A stretch of 37,483 nt of DNA from an uncultured Altererythrobacter sp. (GCA_938009055.1 CALLIO010000108.1:1-37483); one strand, 5' to 3'; shown: positions 15,030 through 23,806, counted from the first letter of the stretch. Translations and numbers: made by a program. The notes: generated by a model not told the origin, from the sequence alone.

Positions 15030-16460
15030 ATGAGCGTGATTCCATTAGGAAGGTCCGTTGCAGTATCGTGCACGCTTTTGCTCGCTATCTTGATGTTGTT
15101 GCTTCCAGCACTGGTCGTTGGACAAGAAGACTCAGCTCTCACAATCTACGTTCCCGGAGCAAAAGGCGGCGGCTTCGACAGAACTGCACAGGCTGTGAAG
15201 CAGGCTTTGGAAACCGATGAAGTCTATTCAGAAGTGAGCCTGATCAATTCGCCCGGCGCGGGTGGTTTGGTGGCGCTCGCCCAATTCGCCGAAAGGGGCC
15301 CTTCCAAAGAACCCGCCGTGATCATTGGTGGCCGCTCAATCCTAGGAGCAAGCCGGTTCAACCGATCAGAGGTTTCTCTGGACGACGTAAGAGCTGTTGC
15401 GCGCCTTAACACGATTGCCTTGGTTATTGCGGTCTCAGCCGACTCCCCAATCGAGAGCATTGAAGATTTGGCAATCGCGATGCGCGGGGATGCCGAACTG
15501 GTCAAATGGGGCGGCGGGTCAAGCGGTAGCGTGGATGAGCAACTGGCTTTGGAAATCGCTTCCGCTCTCGGAGTTTCCGCAAGCGACGTTTCTTATTCAG
15601 CCGTCCCAGGAGGCGGTGAGCAAATCGCGCAGGATCTGATGAGCGGCAAATTCGTGGTTGCGATCAGCAGTTACGAAGAATTCGCCAGCGCTCTAAGCGA
15701 GGGTTCGCTCAGACCTATTGCAGTTTCCGGCGCAAGCAGGATTAACGGGGTCGATGCGCCAACTCTGATGGAAAGCGGTCTCGATTTGCAGTTTCGCGAC
15801 TGGAAAGGCGTTTTTGCAGGTCCTGGACAATCCGACCAACAAATCGAAGCACTAGAACAGATTTTCCAGAAGATGGCGCGGTCGAAAGCCTGGCAGGACC
15901 AACTCCTTGCCCATGGATGGCAGGATGGCTTCTTGGGAGCGGGAGCATTTGAAGAGTTCGTCCAATCAGAGATTGGGCAGGTTGCAGCCCAAGGCGACGA
16001 GGCCATCAACAACGCTGATACTTTTGCTCAGATTAGAGACGTGATGGCTCGAGCCAACCGCTGGCTTTGGGGGGTCGGTGGCTTGCTTTTGTTGCTCATC
16101 TGTTGGTTGGTATTTCAGCGTTGGGGAGGACGGCAAAAAGAGGCCGAGCTGCGCTCCTCGCTAGACGCGGTAAGCGAAGAGAATCGCCGCGTCAGCAAGG
16201 AGCTCGAAAGGCAGCTTTCTGAAACAACAGGGAAAATTGAGTCTGACTTCAAGGACTGGAATTTGTCTGATGCTGAAATCGCGGTCGGTTGGTTGATCCT
16301 CAAAGGATTTTCGTTCCAGGAGATCGCCGATAACCGTCAGACCAGCGAGCGCACTGTCAGGCAGCAAGCGCAGGCGATCTATAACAAGGCCGGTCTTTCG
16401 GGCCGTTCGGAACTTTCTGCCTTTTTCCTCGAAGACTTTTTTGATCGAGGATTGAGCTAG
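15030..16460 (+). CDS. Transmembrane one-component regulator: periplasmic TctC/Bug-type binding domain fused to LuxR-type HTH
   Basis: The product (476 residues from the ATG at 15030) has an N-terminal hydrophobic helix (about 12-31). A complete Bug/TctC-type domain follows (about 35-325), with KGGGFDRTAQAV, NSPGAGGLVAL, WGGGSSGSVDE, VPGGGEQIAQDLMSG and DWKGVFAGPG. Then come a second membrane helix (about 345-363), a charged coiled coil (368-405) and a LuxR-type HTH (about 410-470: LSDAEIAVGWLILKGFSFQEIA, TSERTVRQQAQAIYNKAGLSGRSEL). Topology predicts ligand binding in the periplasm and DNA binding at the inner membrane, with no phosphorelay. AAAGGAG lies at 15021-15027; this is 2 bases before the ATG and 8 before an in-frame GTG at 15036, which may be the true start. 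The gene is divergent from the lipoprotein-tcuA operon and its stop overlaps that of tctA. Confidence 0.85.
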   Translation: MSVIPLGRSVAVSCTLLLAILMLLLPALVVGQEDSALTIYVPGAKGGGFDRTAQAVKQALETDEVYSEVSLINSPGAGGLVALAQFAERGPSKEPAVIIGGRSILGASRFNRSEVSLDDVRAVARLNTIALVIAVSADSPIESIEDLAIAMRGDAELVKWGGGSSGSVDEQLALEIASALGVSASDVSYSAVPGGGEQIAQDLMSGKFVVAISSYEEFASALSEGSLRPIAVSGASRINGVDAPTLMESGLDLQFRDWKGVFAGPGQSDQQIEALEQIFQKMARSKAWQDQLLAHGWQDGFLGAGAFEEFVQSEIGQVAAQGDEAINNADTFAQIRDVMARANRWLWGVGGLLLLLICWLVFQRWGGRQKEAELRSSLDAVSEENRRVSKELERQLSETTGKIESDFKDWNLSDAEIAVGWLILKGFSFQEIADNRQTSERTVRQQAQAIYNKAGLSGRSELSAFFLEDFFDRGLS

Positions 16461-17971
16461 TCGCTTTCTGACATTGGATTCATCACGGGCTTAGCTTTTA
16501 GACGTCTGATGAACGGCACCACCAAGGCCACAACAACCAGAATCAAGAATGACAGCGCGAGCGGGCGCGAAACAAAGATGCTTAGATCTCCTGCGCTGAT
16601 CGCCATAGAGCGCCGGAACTCTTGTTCGATCATGGGACCTAGGACGATCCCGAGCAAAACAGGGGCAATGGGGAATTGGAATTTGCGCAAGACGAAAGCC
16701 AGAACTCCGAGGACATAGACAATGATGACGTCGCCAATGCTACCCTTCAAACTGTAAGCGCCCAGTGTCGAAAAAACCAAAACTGCAGAGTAGAGCAACC
16801 CTTGAGGTGTCTTTAACAGCTTGGCCCAAAGTCCCACCAGTGGAAGGTTGATACCTACCAATAGCAAGTTCGAAATATAGAGACTGGCGATAAGGCCCCA
16901 CACCAGTTCGGGGCTCTTCTCGAACAGGAGCGGACCGGGTTGAAGGCCATATATCTGAAACGCGACCAACATCACTGCAGTCGTTGCCGAACCGGGAATT
17001 CCTAGCGCGAGTAGCGGAACAAGGCTGCCGCCAGCGGCGGCATTGTTCGATGCTTCAGGAGCTGCGACGCCTTCGACAACCCCCGTGCCGAATTTTTCGG
17101 GTGTCTTGGAGAGATTTTTCTCAACGCCATAGCCAATCAAAGCGGCCATTGTGCCCCCTGCGCCAGGTAAGACGCCAACGAAAAAGCCAAGGAACGTCCC
17201 GCGCAACCAAGCGTATATGGAACGCACCCATTCCTCACTCCGCATCCAAACCTTGCTTCCAACGGAGAGAGTATCGCCGGCTTCTTTACCGCCCCCCGAA
17301 GCAATCCAGAGCGCTTCGCCTATCGCAAACAGTCCTATGCCAGCCAGCACAACATTGACGCCTCCAGCAAGTTCGGGGAATCCGAAAGTCATGCGCTCAA
17401 CGCCGGTTTGCAAATCAATCCCGATCGTCGCGATACCAAGACCTAAGAGCATTGCGAACAGCGCCTTTGGAACCGAACTTCCACCCACAGAAGCGACAAG
17501 CACCAAAGCCAACAGCATCAACCCAAAATATTCAGGAGGTCCGAAAAGCAAAGATACTTCGATCAATGTTGGGGCCAATAGCATCAGCATAAATGTTGCA
17601 AATGTACCGCCTACAAACGATCCGATCATAGCTGCAGATAGCGCCGCGCCAGCGCGTCCCTGGCGGGCTAGTGGATGGCCATCGAATGTTGTGACAGCCG
17701 AGGATGCACATCCGGGCGTGTTGACGAGGATAGCAGTGGTTGCACCGCCATACATCGCGCCATAATAGATCCCGCCAAACATGATGAAGGCGGCAAGCGG
17801 ATCAAGGCCGAAGGTGAGCGGAAGCAGCAGCGAAATTGCAACTGCCGGGCCTAGACCAGGCAAGACACCAACCACTGTCCCAAGGATGACGCCCGCTAAC
17901 CCAAACAGCAAGTTTTCCGGTGTCGCGGCGGCTGCGAAGCCATTCAAGAGATTGGAAAATGCATCGCTCAT
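16457..17971 (-). CDS. tctA: Tripartite tricarboxylate transporter large permease, TctA family
   Basis: The 504-residue protein has the TctA architecture: about 12 membrane segments and two homologous halves, each with a PGLGP/PGAGG-type re-entrant motif. These are VGVLPGLGPAVAISLLLPLTFG near residue 35 and VGVLPGAGGTMAALIGYG near residue 270. It also carries GGIYYGAMYGGATTAILVNTPG and the ALGIPGSATTAVML motif. TctA is the substrate-translocating subunit of secondary transporters that take up citrate-like or other carboxylates using a periplasmic binding protein. The gene follows the fused tctC-tctB gene by 48 bp on the minus strand, so the operon is a complete TTT system in two genes. Its TAG shares a CTAG with the stop of the convergent regulator gene. 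Confidence 0.93.
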   Translation of the reverse strand: MSDAFSNLLNGFAAAATPENLLFGLAGVILGTVVGVLPGLGPAVAISLLLPLTFGLDPLAAFIMFGGIYYGAMYGGATTAILVNTPGCASSAVTTFDGHPLARQGRAGAALSAAMIGSFVGGTFATFMLMLLAPTLIEVSLLFGPPEYFGLMLLALVLVASVGGSSVPKALFAMLLGLGIATIGIDLQTGVERMTFGFPELAGGVNVVLAGIGLFAIGEALWIASGGGKEAGDTLSVGSKVWMRSEEWVRSIYAWLRGTFLGFFVGVLPGAGGTMAALIGYGVEKNLSKTPEKFGTGVVEGVAAPEASNNAAAGGSLVPLLALGIPGSATTAVMLVAFQIYGLQPGPLLFEKSPELVWGLIASLYISNLLLVGINLPLVGLWAKLLKTPQGLLYSAVLVFSTLGAYSLKGSIGDVIIVYVLGVLAFVLRKFQFPIAPVLLGIVLGPMIEQEFRRSMAISAGDLSIFVSRPLALSFLILVVVALVVPFIRRLKAKPVMNPMSESD

Positions 17972-18019
17972 TTCTTGTGCATTCCTCGCGCAGTGGTTCT
18001 CTTCGTCAATTTGAAGCGA

Positions 18020-19420
18020 TCACAACAATTCAACATCAAGAAACTCCTGAAAGAGGAATGTAATTGCAGCAGTAAGCGCAATCGCAACGATGATGTCTCT
18101 TATGAGACTGCGTGAACCAATCTGGCGCGCCATCGCGACTATGAAAAACGGCGTCGCAATCGCAAATCCCACCTGATTTGCAGCCACAAGATAACCGACT
18201 AAGAGCGCAATAGAGATTGCAAACGAAGGAATGCTCGGTTCGGGCTCATCCTCTTCAATCGAAGTTTGAACCTCGTTTCCAGCCAAGCTGGCCTCACGCT
18301 TGCGTATCGAATGGAAGCCAAGATACCCCCCAGTCATAGCCAGTAGCGCTGCGATGAGAGTAGGGAAAAAGAACGCTCCGACTATTGGTCCAGCCGTAGA
18401 TCCCGATCCCACACCAAGTGCCTGCAAGATTCTCTCAGTCTGGGTCGTGTTTGAAGTAATGAATTGGCTAAACTCATCACTCGTTTGAAAGCTGTCCTGA
18501 AGACCATTTTTCTTCAGGAAGTCTTGCCAAGTTTTGCTCGCATGCGCCCGCGTGATCAACGCGATAAGTGCTTCACGCTCGCCTTGCGAAATGTTTGGAG
18601 GTGCGACAATTCCACGCCAGTTTGAGAAGTCCAAATTGTATCCCAGATCATGGAAGGTAGGCAGGTTCGGATCGACCCTGCGATCAGGAGCTGAAACGGC
18701 AAGCAACCGTACACGCCCTGTCTCAGCAAGATCACCCCACTCGCTAAAGCCTGAAATTCCGGCATCGACCTGGCCACCCAAGAGCGCGGCAGCTGCTTCT
18801 CCGCCGCCGGTGAAGGCAACGTAATTCGTTATTGCCGGGTCGATACCAAGTTGCTCGGCGAACAGTGCCATGAACACTTGATCCGATCCCCCTGCCGAAC
18901 CTCCGCCCCACGCAAATGTTGCTGGTTTAGCTTTGAAAGCCTCCACTAGATCTTCAAGCGTTTGAAACGGGGAATCGGCTGGGACGCCGATCGCCTGATA
19001 TTCATCGGTCAATCGCACCAAGGGGGTAGTGGAATCGAGCGAATAAGTGCTGCCCAACATAATTATCGAACCGGTCATGCCAAAGCCGGTAATCATGAGT
19101 TCATGCGGGTCACCTTCGCTTCGAGAAGCGAGCTCAGCTAGGCCAATTGTCCCACCTCCGCCTCCTCGATTGACAACTTCAACACTCTCATTCGTTAGAC
19201 CATTTTCGTTGATTGCGAGTTGCAGGAATCGTGCGGTCGTGTCCCAACCACCGCCAGGATTCGAGGGTGCCGTAATTGTGATGGTCTTAGAAGGTTGCCA
19301 GCCCTCTTTATCGCTTGGTGCTTCAGCATGGACCGATGACACGCCAAGCCCAAGTTGCGATGCAAGAAACATCGCCGCAAGTGTTGCCATTCGCAACCAT
19401 CTAAACTTCTTGTCGGCCAT
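18020..19420 (-). CDS. Fused TctC-TctB: tethered binding protein and small TTT membrane subunit
   Basis: The first part of this 466-residue protein is a signal peptide with a likely cut after VHA (residue 32) and a Bug/TctC-type binding domain (about 45-335). Its motifs are SNPGGGWDTTARF, WGGGSAGGSDQ, FTGGGEAAAALLGGQVDAGIS and NWRGIVAPPN. The second part (about 342-466) has four hydrophobic segments and matches the TctB small subunit in size and topology. TTT systems normally encode a free binding protein and a separate TctB. Here the binding protein is covalently tied to the membrane subunit, leaving the periplasmic domain anchored beside TctA. A purine-rich ribosome binding site precedes the ATG at 19420. 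The gene leads the operon with tctA and is divergent from the TonB-dependent receptor. Confidence 0.85.
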   Translation of the reverse strand: MADKKFRWLRMATLAAMFLASQLGLGVSSVHAEAPSDKEGWQPSKTITITAPSNPGGGWDTTARFLQLAINENGLTNESVEVVNRGGGGGTIGLAELASRSEGDPHELMITGFGMTGSIIMLGSTYSLDSTTPLVRLTDEYQAIGVPADSPFQTLEDLVEAFKAKPATFAWGGGSAGGSDQVFMALFAEQLGIDPAITNYVAFTGGGEAAAALLGGQVDAGISGFSEWGDLAETGRVRLLAVSAPDRRVDPNLPTFHDLGYNLDFSNWRGIVAPPNISQGEREALIALITRAHASKTWQDFLKKNGLQDSFQTSDEFSQFITSNTTQTERILQALGVGSGSTAGPIVGAFFFPTLIAALLAMTGGYLGFHSIRKREASLAGNEVQTSIEEDEPEPSIPSFAISIALLVGYLVAANQVGFAIATPFFIVAMARQIGSRSLIRDIIVAIALTAAITFLFQEFLDVELL

Positions 19421-19449
19421 CTTTCCCCCGGGCGCATCACCGTGTGGCG

Positions 19450-19480
19450 TGCCAAAAAACCATCGTTATCCGATTTGGCA
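19450..19480. promoter_or_regulatory. Inverted repeat TGCCAAA-N17-TTTGGCA in the tctCB/receptor divergent region
   Basis: A perfect 7-bp inverted repeat (19450-19456 and 19474-19480) sits 30-60 bp upstream of the tctCB start. The 296-bp region 19421-19716 has no credible gene. It also carries a CGATTTGCC sequence at 19509-19517 that echoes CGATTTGGC at 19471-19479 and shares ATTTGC with the candidate operator near the regulator. It should contain the divergent promoters of tctCB and the receptor gene. Confidence 0.35.
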
Positions 19481-19716
19481 TTTCCTCACCTTTTCCCTCG
19501 GATTCGTACGATTTGCCTAGGCTGAAGGATATCCGTCAAATGGACGAAAAGGGTCTGAAAAAATGAGCGCGAAGAATTCTCGGAATATGCGTCAGAAGAC
19601 GGATTGAATGAGCTGTAGGATAGTTGCGATGATCCAAGCTCCAAAAAGTCACAAGTCAAGAATGGTGTCTTTCGCGCTTGCGCAGAGCATCTCTTGATGA
19701 CTGACAGGGGGATAAA

Positions 19717-22482
19717 ATGGTATCGAGAGGGAGAATGGCCATGGGGTCAACGCGTTCAAAAGCGAGCTTTATTCATACAGTTTCAGTGATGGCAATTTCG
19801 GCGACTGCGTTTGTAGCTTTGCCTGCAGTCGCACAAGATGATGTGGGCGGTGATGAGTCAGAAACTGATAACGTGATTATCGTTACAGGCTCTAACATTC
19901 GGTCGCGCGACTATGATGCGCCTTCACCGATTCAAACCCTGGACGCTGCGGCACTTGAAAACACCGGTACAGTGCGACTTCAAGACGTGTTTAAGGGCAT
20001 CACGTCAAATTCTGGTTCGCAGACTTCCAACCGGCAGAACGCGCTGCAAGGCGTTTCGCAGTTCTCTTTGCGAGGGCTTGGACTTGGTTCAACCTTGACG
20101 CTGGTAAACGGGCGCCGTGCAGGTCTTTCCCCAGTTTCCGACGATACGGGCCAGCTTTTCACCGACTCGAACCAGTTCCCGGTCAACATGATTGAGAGGA
20201 TCGAGGTTCTTACGGACGGATCCTCTGCAACATATGGTTCCGAAGCGGTAGCGGGCGTGGTCAACATAATCACTCGGAAGAACTTCGAGGGTGTAGAATT
20301 GACTGGAGAGTATCGCGATTCAACTCATGAGAGCTACCAATTGGGTGCTGCCGTTGGCTCAAAATTCGACCGCGGCAGTTTCCAACTGTTCTTGAATTAT
20401 TACAAGCAAAGTGGAAACTTCCGTGGCGATTTTGACTTTATCCGTGAACGCGATGCCATTAACCTAAGCGATCCTGACTTTGATAATGGTGGAATTTTTA
20501 ACTCGGGAACGGGCTCGCCAGGTCGGTTTGATCTCGCGCTCGATAATGGTGATGGGACATTTAGCCGAACCGGCAACACGTTGGCCGATCCCGATTGTGT
20601 TGCTGCAGGCGGGATCTTGCGTGGTGAGGCCTGTCGCTACAACTTTATCGATCAGCGCAGACTGATAGCGGAAGAAGAACGCTTTCAAGCTTTCACCCAG
20701 TTTGAGTATGACGTTAGCGATAAACTCAATTTGTTCGGCGAAGTTAGCTTTTCGCGCAATGAAGTGCGCGATGCTCTGGGCGGCGCGGTCCTGCGTGTTA
20801 CAACTCAAGACGGCGGCTTTCTCGTCCCTGAGGATCATCCGTTCAACTTCTTCACCTCAGACGGTGCAGGTGGCATTACCTATGCAGGCCCTGATGCCTT
20901 TGCGGCGGATCCAACCTTGGCCGCTGTCCCTTTGATTTTTCGAGGTCGCCCGTTGGGCTCAGCATTTGACGGAGAAAACTCAGAGGATATCGTCACTGTC
21001 TTTGACAATCTGCGCTTTGTTGGCGGTTTCGACTACGAAGTAAACGATTCCTGGGTTCTTTCGGGAAGCTATCAATATTCGGACAACTCCTATAGTCGTC
21101 AGCAGCCACGAGACTTTGGAGCGGCTGAATTTCAAGCCGCAATTTTGAGCGGTGCCTGGAATCCTTTCGGTACAGCGGTCGTCTCCCCAAATCTTGTTTC
21201 GCCAATCGATGGTGTGTCGACGGCTGGAAATACGGCTGAGGACCTCAGCCTTTTCTCCTTCACCATCAATGAAGTTGGCGGTGTTACACAACAGGTTGCA
21301 GAGATTATCCTATCCGGAGATACCGGCATTAGCCTTGCTGGCTCGGATACGATCGCGGTTGCACTGGGTGCACAGTACCGCAAACTTGGCTTTGAATTCA
21401 CACCTGATGGCCGGAGGCAATCGGGTAATAATGGTCGCGGCGAAACCGAAGCCGCAATCCCATTGACGACGCAGGATGTTTATGCCTTCTTCGCTGAAGC
21501 TGCTGTTCCGGTCACTGATCGGGTCGAAGCTCAACTGGCCATCCGGTATGAAGATTATGGCGCACAAGGCGGAAGCACCGTCGACCCAAAGATTTCAGCT
21601 CGGTTTGAGGCAACTGATTTTCTGAGTTTCAGAGCATCATATGGTACATCGTTCCAAGCACCATCGATCCGACAAGTATCCGGGGCCGTGGGCAGTGCTG
21701 GTGTTACTGATCCACTAGATCCAGCAGGTGGGAACTTCAACGTGACCGTCTTCACTTCAGGATCACCAGATCTTACCTCATTGTCGGCTGAAAACTTCAA
21801 CCTTGGTGTTGTTGTGAATACTGGCGATTTCCGGCTTTCTGCCGACTATTTCGACTATCAACTTGAGAACCTAATTCTTCCTGGCGGTGACCCGCAGTCG
21901 ATCATCGATGCAGATCCCAACGGACCCGCTGTTCTGCGTGACGCAGTAGGCCAACTCAATGCCGTCTTTACGGGCTTTGAGAACCGCGGAGATGCTTCGG
22001 TTAGTGGATTAGATATCAATGCTGCCTATAGTCCGGACTGGTTCGGCGATGTTGATCTCTCACTGTTTTCTTCAGCAACGATCATCACCAAATTCCGTTC
22101 AACTGAATTTGCAGGCCTTGATGGGAATGGCGATCTAAAGGGGAGTCGCAACTTCGCTAACGCGTTTGGCTCGACACCAGATTTTAAGCTGAACTTGGGC
22201 GCTACAGTTTCTACTGGAGCGCATGCACTCAATGTGACGGCTCGTCATGTTGGATCTTACACTGACGATCAATCTGGCAACCCTATTGATTCTCAAACAA
22301 CGGTCGATCTTCGCTATTCGATTGCTTTGGACATCTTAGGGGGTGAAACCGAACTTAACGTGGGTGCGGTCAACATATTTGACAAAGATCCGCCACAGAT
22401 CGATGCCCGTCCTTTGTTCGATACCGAAGTACACGATCCGCGTGGCCGTCAAATCTACGCTGGTATCAAGCACGCGTTCTAA
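19717..22482 (+). CDS. TonB-dependent outer-membrane receptor
   Basis: The 921-residue protein has a long signal peptide ending ALPAVAQ (residue 40) and a TonB-box-like segment (NVIIVTG, about 52-58). A plug domain follows (about 65-190), with FSLRGLG, TLTLVNGRRAG, IERIEVLTDGSSATYGSEAVAGVVNI and ITRKNFEGVELTGEY. The remainder is a beta-barrel rich in alternating strands that ends in a terminal Phe. Such receptors import iron complexes, sugars or other large or scarce ligands with energy from TonB-ExbBD. Being divergent from the TTT operon, it may import the same carboxylate or its metal complex, but that is inference. The ATG at 19717 has AGGGGGA upstream; ATG at 19735 or 19741 would also give a good signal peptide. 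A clear terminator follows. Confidence 0.9.
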   Translation: MVSRGRMAMGSTRSKASFIHTVSVMAISATAFVALPAVAQDDVGGDESETDNVIIVTGSNIRSRDYDAPSPIQTLDAAALENTGTVRLQDVFKGITSNSGSQTSNRQNALQGVSQFSLRGLGLGSTLTLVNGRRAGLSPVSDDTGQLFTDSNQFPVNMIERIEVLTDGSSATYGSEAVAGVVNIITRKNFEGVELTGEYRDSTHESYQLGAAVGSKFDRGSFQLFLNYYKQSGNFRGDFDFIRERDAINLSDPDFDNGGIFNSGTGSPGRFDLALDNGDGTFSRTGNTLADPDCVAAGGILRGEACRYNFIDQRRLIAEEERFQAFTQFEYDVSDKLNLFGEVSFSRNEVRDALGGAVLRVTTQDGGFLVPEDHPFNFFTSDGAGGITYAGPDAFAADPTLAAVPLIFRGRPLGSAFDGENSEDIVTVFDNLRFVGGFDYEVNDSWVLSGSYQYSDNSYSRQQPRDFGAAEFQAAILSGAWNPFGTAVVSPNLVSPIDGVSTAGNTAEDLSLFSFTINEVGGVTQQVAEIILSGDTGISLAGSDTIAVALGAQYRKLGFEFTPDGRRQSGNNGRGETEAAIPLTTQDVYAFFAEAAVPVTDRVEAQLAIRYEDYGAQGGSTVDPKISARFEATDFLSFRASYGTSFQAPSIRQVSGAVGSAGVTDPLDPAGGNFNVTVFTSGSPDLTSLSAENFNLGVVVNTGDFRLSADYFDYQLENLILPGGDPQSIIDADPNGPAVLRDAVGQLNAVFTGFENRGDASVSGLDINAAYSPDWFGDVDLSLFSSATIITKFRSTEFAGLDGNGDLKGSRNFANAFGSTPDFKLNLGATVSTGAHALNVTARHVGSYTDDQSGNPIDSQTTVDLRYSIALDILGGETELNVGAVNIFDKDPPQIDARPLFDTEVHDPRGRQIYAGIKHAF

Positions 22483-22504
22483 TCTTGCTCTTCGAGAGCA
22501 CTTT

Positions 22505-22544
22505 GAGGGTCCCGCCGCCATTTGGTGTCGGGGCCCTCTTTTTT
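22505..22544 (+). terminator. Rho-independent terminator of the TonB-dependent receptor gene
   Basis: GAGGGTCCCG (22505-22514) pairs with CGGGGCCCTC (22529-22538), with one G-U pair and a 14-base loop, and a run of six T follows. It starts 22 bases after the receptor stop codon. Confidence 0.85.
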
Positions 22545-22789
22545 GAGAACCACCGGGCGGGTGCTGTCAGACCAACTGCACCTTTGGCGGATTGAGGGAA
22601 GCGTCCGCAAATGGCCTGGAAGCGGTACGTCTGCAACCGACCAATCGATCGAGGATTGAAGCACTCGCGCCGAGTTAGGCAACCAGCGTGTTAGAACGAC
22701 CGCCGGGTGAGAGGTCCGGCGGCCGTCCATGGTTCCTGAGGTCTTTGATTGGGGCTCAATAACCTCAGGGAGGGGGAAAAGAGCAGGCG
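22545..22789. other. Intergenic stretch with two hairpins downstream of the hydroxylase-like gene
   Basis: No credible gene is seen between the receptor terminator and the end of the hydroxylase-like gene. Two inverted repeats are present. CCTGAGGT/ACCTCAGG pairs 22735-22742 with 22762-22769, with an inner ATTG/CAAT stem. CCGCCGG/CCGGCGG pairs 22700-22706 with 22716-22722. Both lie just after the minus-strand gene and probably form its 3' end, though neither has a strong T-run. Confidence 0.45.
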
Positions 22790-23683
22790 CTAAACCACCA
22801 TCGCGCCGACACCGCCCGTGAGTGTCATAGCGGTTGCGAACACAGCCATCACAGTGACGGCAGCTTTTTCAGCAAAGCGCGGTGACAGGGTGATTGGCTG
22901 TGCAACCTCGCGGAAGCGCTTTTTGTACTCGGGGTGCTCGGTGCCCATCATCCGGTCCCAAAAGGTGAAGTAAAAACCAAAGTTATAATTACCCGATGAG
23001 TGGTGCAGATCGTGGTGAGTCGTCGTGCTGATCCAATCGAGCCATGGCGTATCGACCCAACCGGCAGGGTGCAGTTCGACGCCCATATGACCCATCACGT
23101 TGCGGATGATCATGATCCACAAGAAGATGAAGATCGCAAATCCGGCATAAGCAACACCGAAGAAGCTTGTTGCAAGCAGGAAGATCGGAACGAACGCTGC
23201 CTCTGTAATCGCTTCCCAGATAGAGAAGCTGTAAGCCGTCCAGGCCGTTGGCGTTCGCGATTTGTGGTGATGCAAATGGGTCGCGCGGAACAACGCCTTG
23301 TGATGCAGGGCGCGGTGCATCCAATAGAAATAGGCATCATGTGCGATGACCATCACGGCCACCTGCGCGACCAGCAGACCCAAGCTCCATTCTTGAAGCT
23401 CCAGCTTGATCACGCCTGCCTCTGTCAGAAGGATGGTGCTGATCGTGGTGAGGCCAAAGAAGAATGTCGTACGAACGCTGGATGCGAACTCGCGGATGTA
23501 ATCCTGCTTGGTTGCTTTGCGCTTTTGCACTTTGCGTTTGGCTGCGAAGTTTCTGAAGATCACAATCAGCGCGAAAAAGAATCCGGCAGCGATCAGATAG
23601 CGTCCAAAGTCGAAATAGAATGCGTTGAACATATGCTCGCCGATCTTGTCGATCAGGCCTGGCTCGGGAGTAAAGGTCTGCAT
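22790..23683 (-). CDS. Membrane fatty acid hydroxylase / sterol desaturase superfamily protein
   Basis: The 297-residue protein has four to five membrane segments and the histidine clusters of the membrane di-iron hydroxylase superfamily: HDAYFYWMHRALHH (115-128), HLHHHK (136-141) and HHDLHH (223-228). NFGFYFTFWDRMMGTEHP follows, the usual C-terminal signature. Members hydroxylate or desaturate lipids, sterols or carotenoids with oxygen; the substrate here is unknown. AAAGGAG lies about 9 bases before the ATG. The gene follows the membrane-bound AraC-type regulator by about 120 bp on the same strand, which suggests regulation by or with it. Downstream hairpins probably mark the transcript end. 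Confidence 0.85.
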   Translation of the reverse strand: MQTFTPEPGLIDKIGEHMFNAFYFDFGRYLIAAGFFFALIVIFRNFAAKRKVQKRKATKQDYIREFASSVRTTFFFGLTTISTILLTEAGVIKLELQEWSLGLLVAQVAVMVIAHDAYFYWMHRALHHKALFRATHLHHHKSRTPTAWTAYSFSIWEAITEAAFVPIFLLATSFFGVAYAGFAIFIFLWIMIIRNVMGHMGVELHPAGWVDTPWLDWISTTTHHDLHHSSGNYNFGFYFTFWDRMMGTEHPEYKKRFREVAQPITLSPRFAEKAAVTVMAVFATAMTLTGGVGAMVV

Positions 23684-23806
23684 GGGGTAAGCTCCTTTCG
23701 TGAGGTGGCCCGTGCCGCCTCGTTGGAGCTGTTTTCGCTGAAGCCTTTAGAAAAATCTTCGCGCTTTCAAAAAATGCCGATCAATTTCGGAATCGACTAG
23801 CCTTTT

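Noticed and set aside
22479..22730. An 83-codon minus-strand frame downstream of the TonB-dependent receptor
   Set aside because: It runs through the receptor terminator and has no start context or family features.
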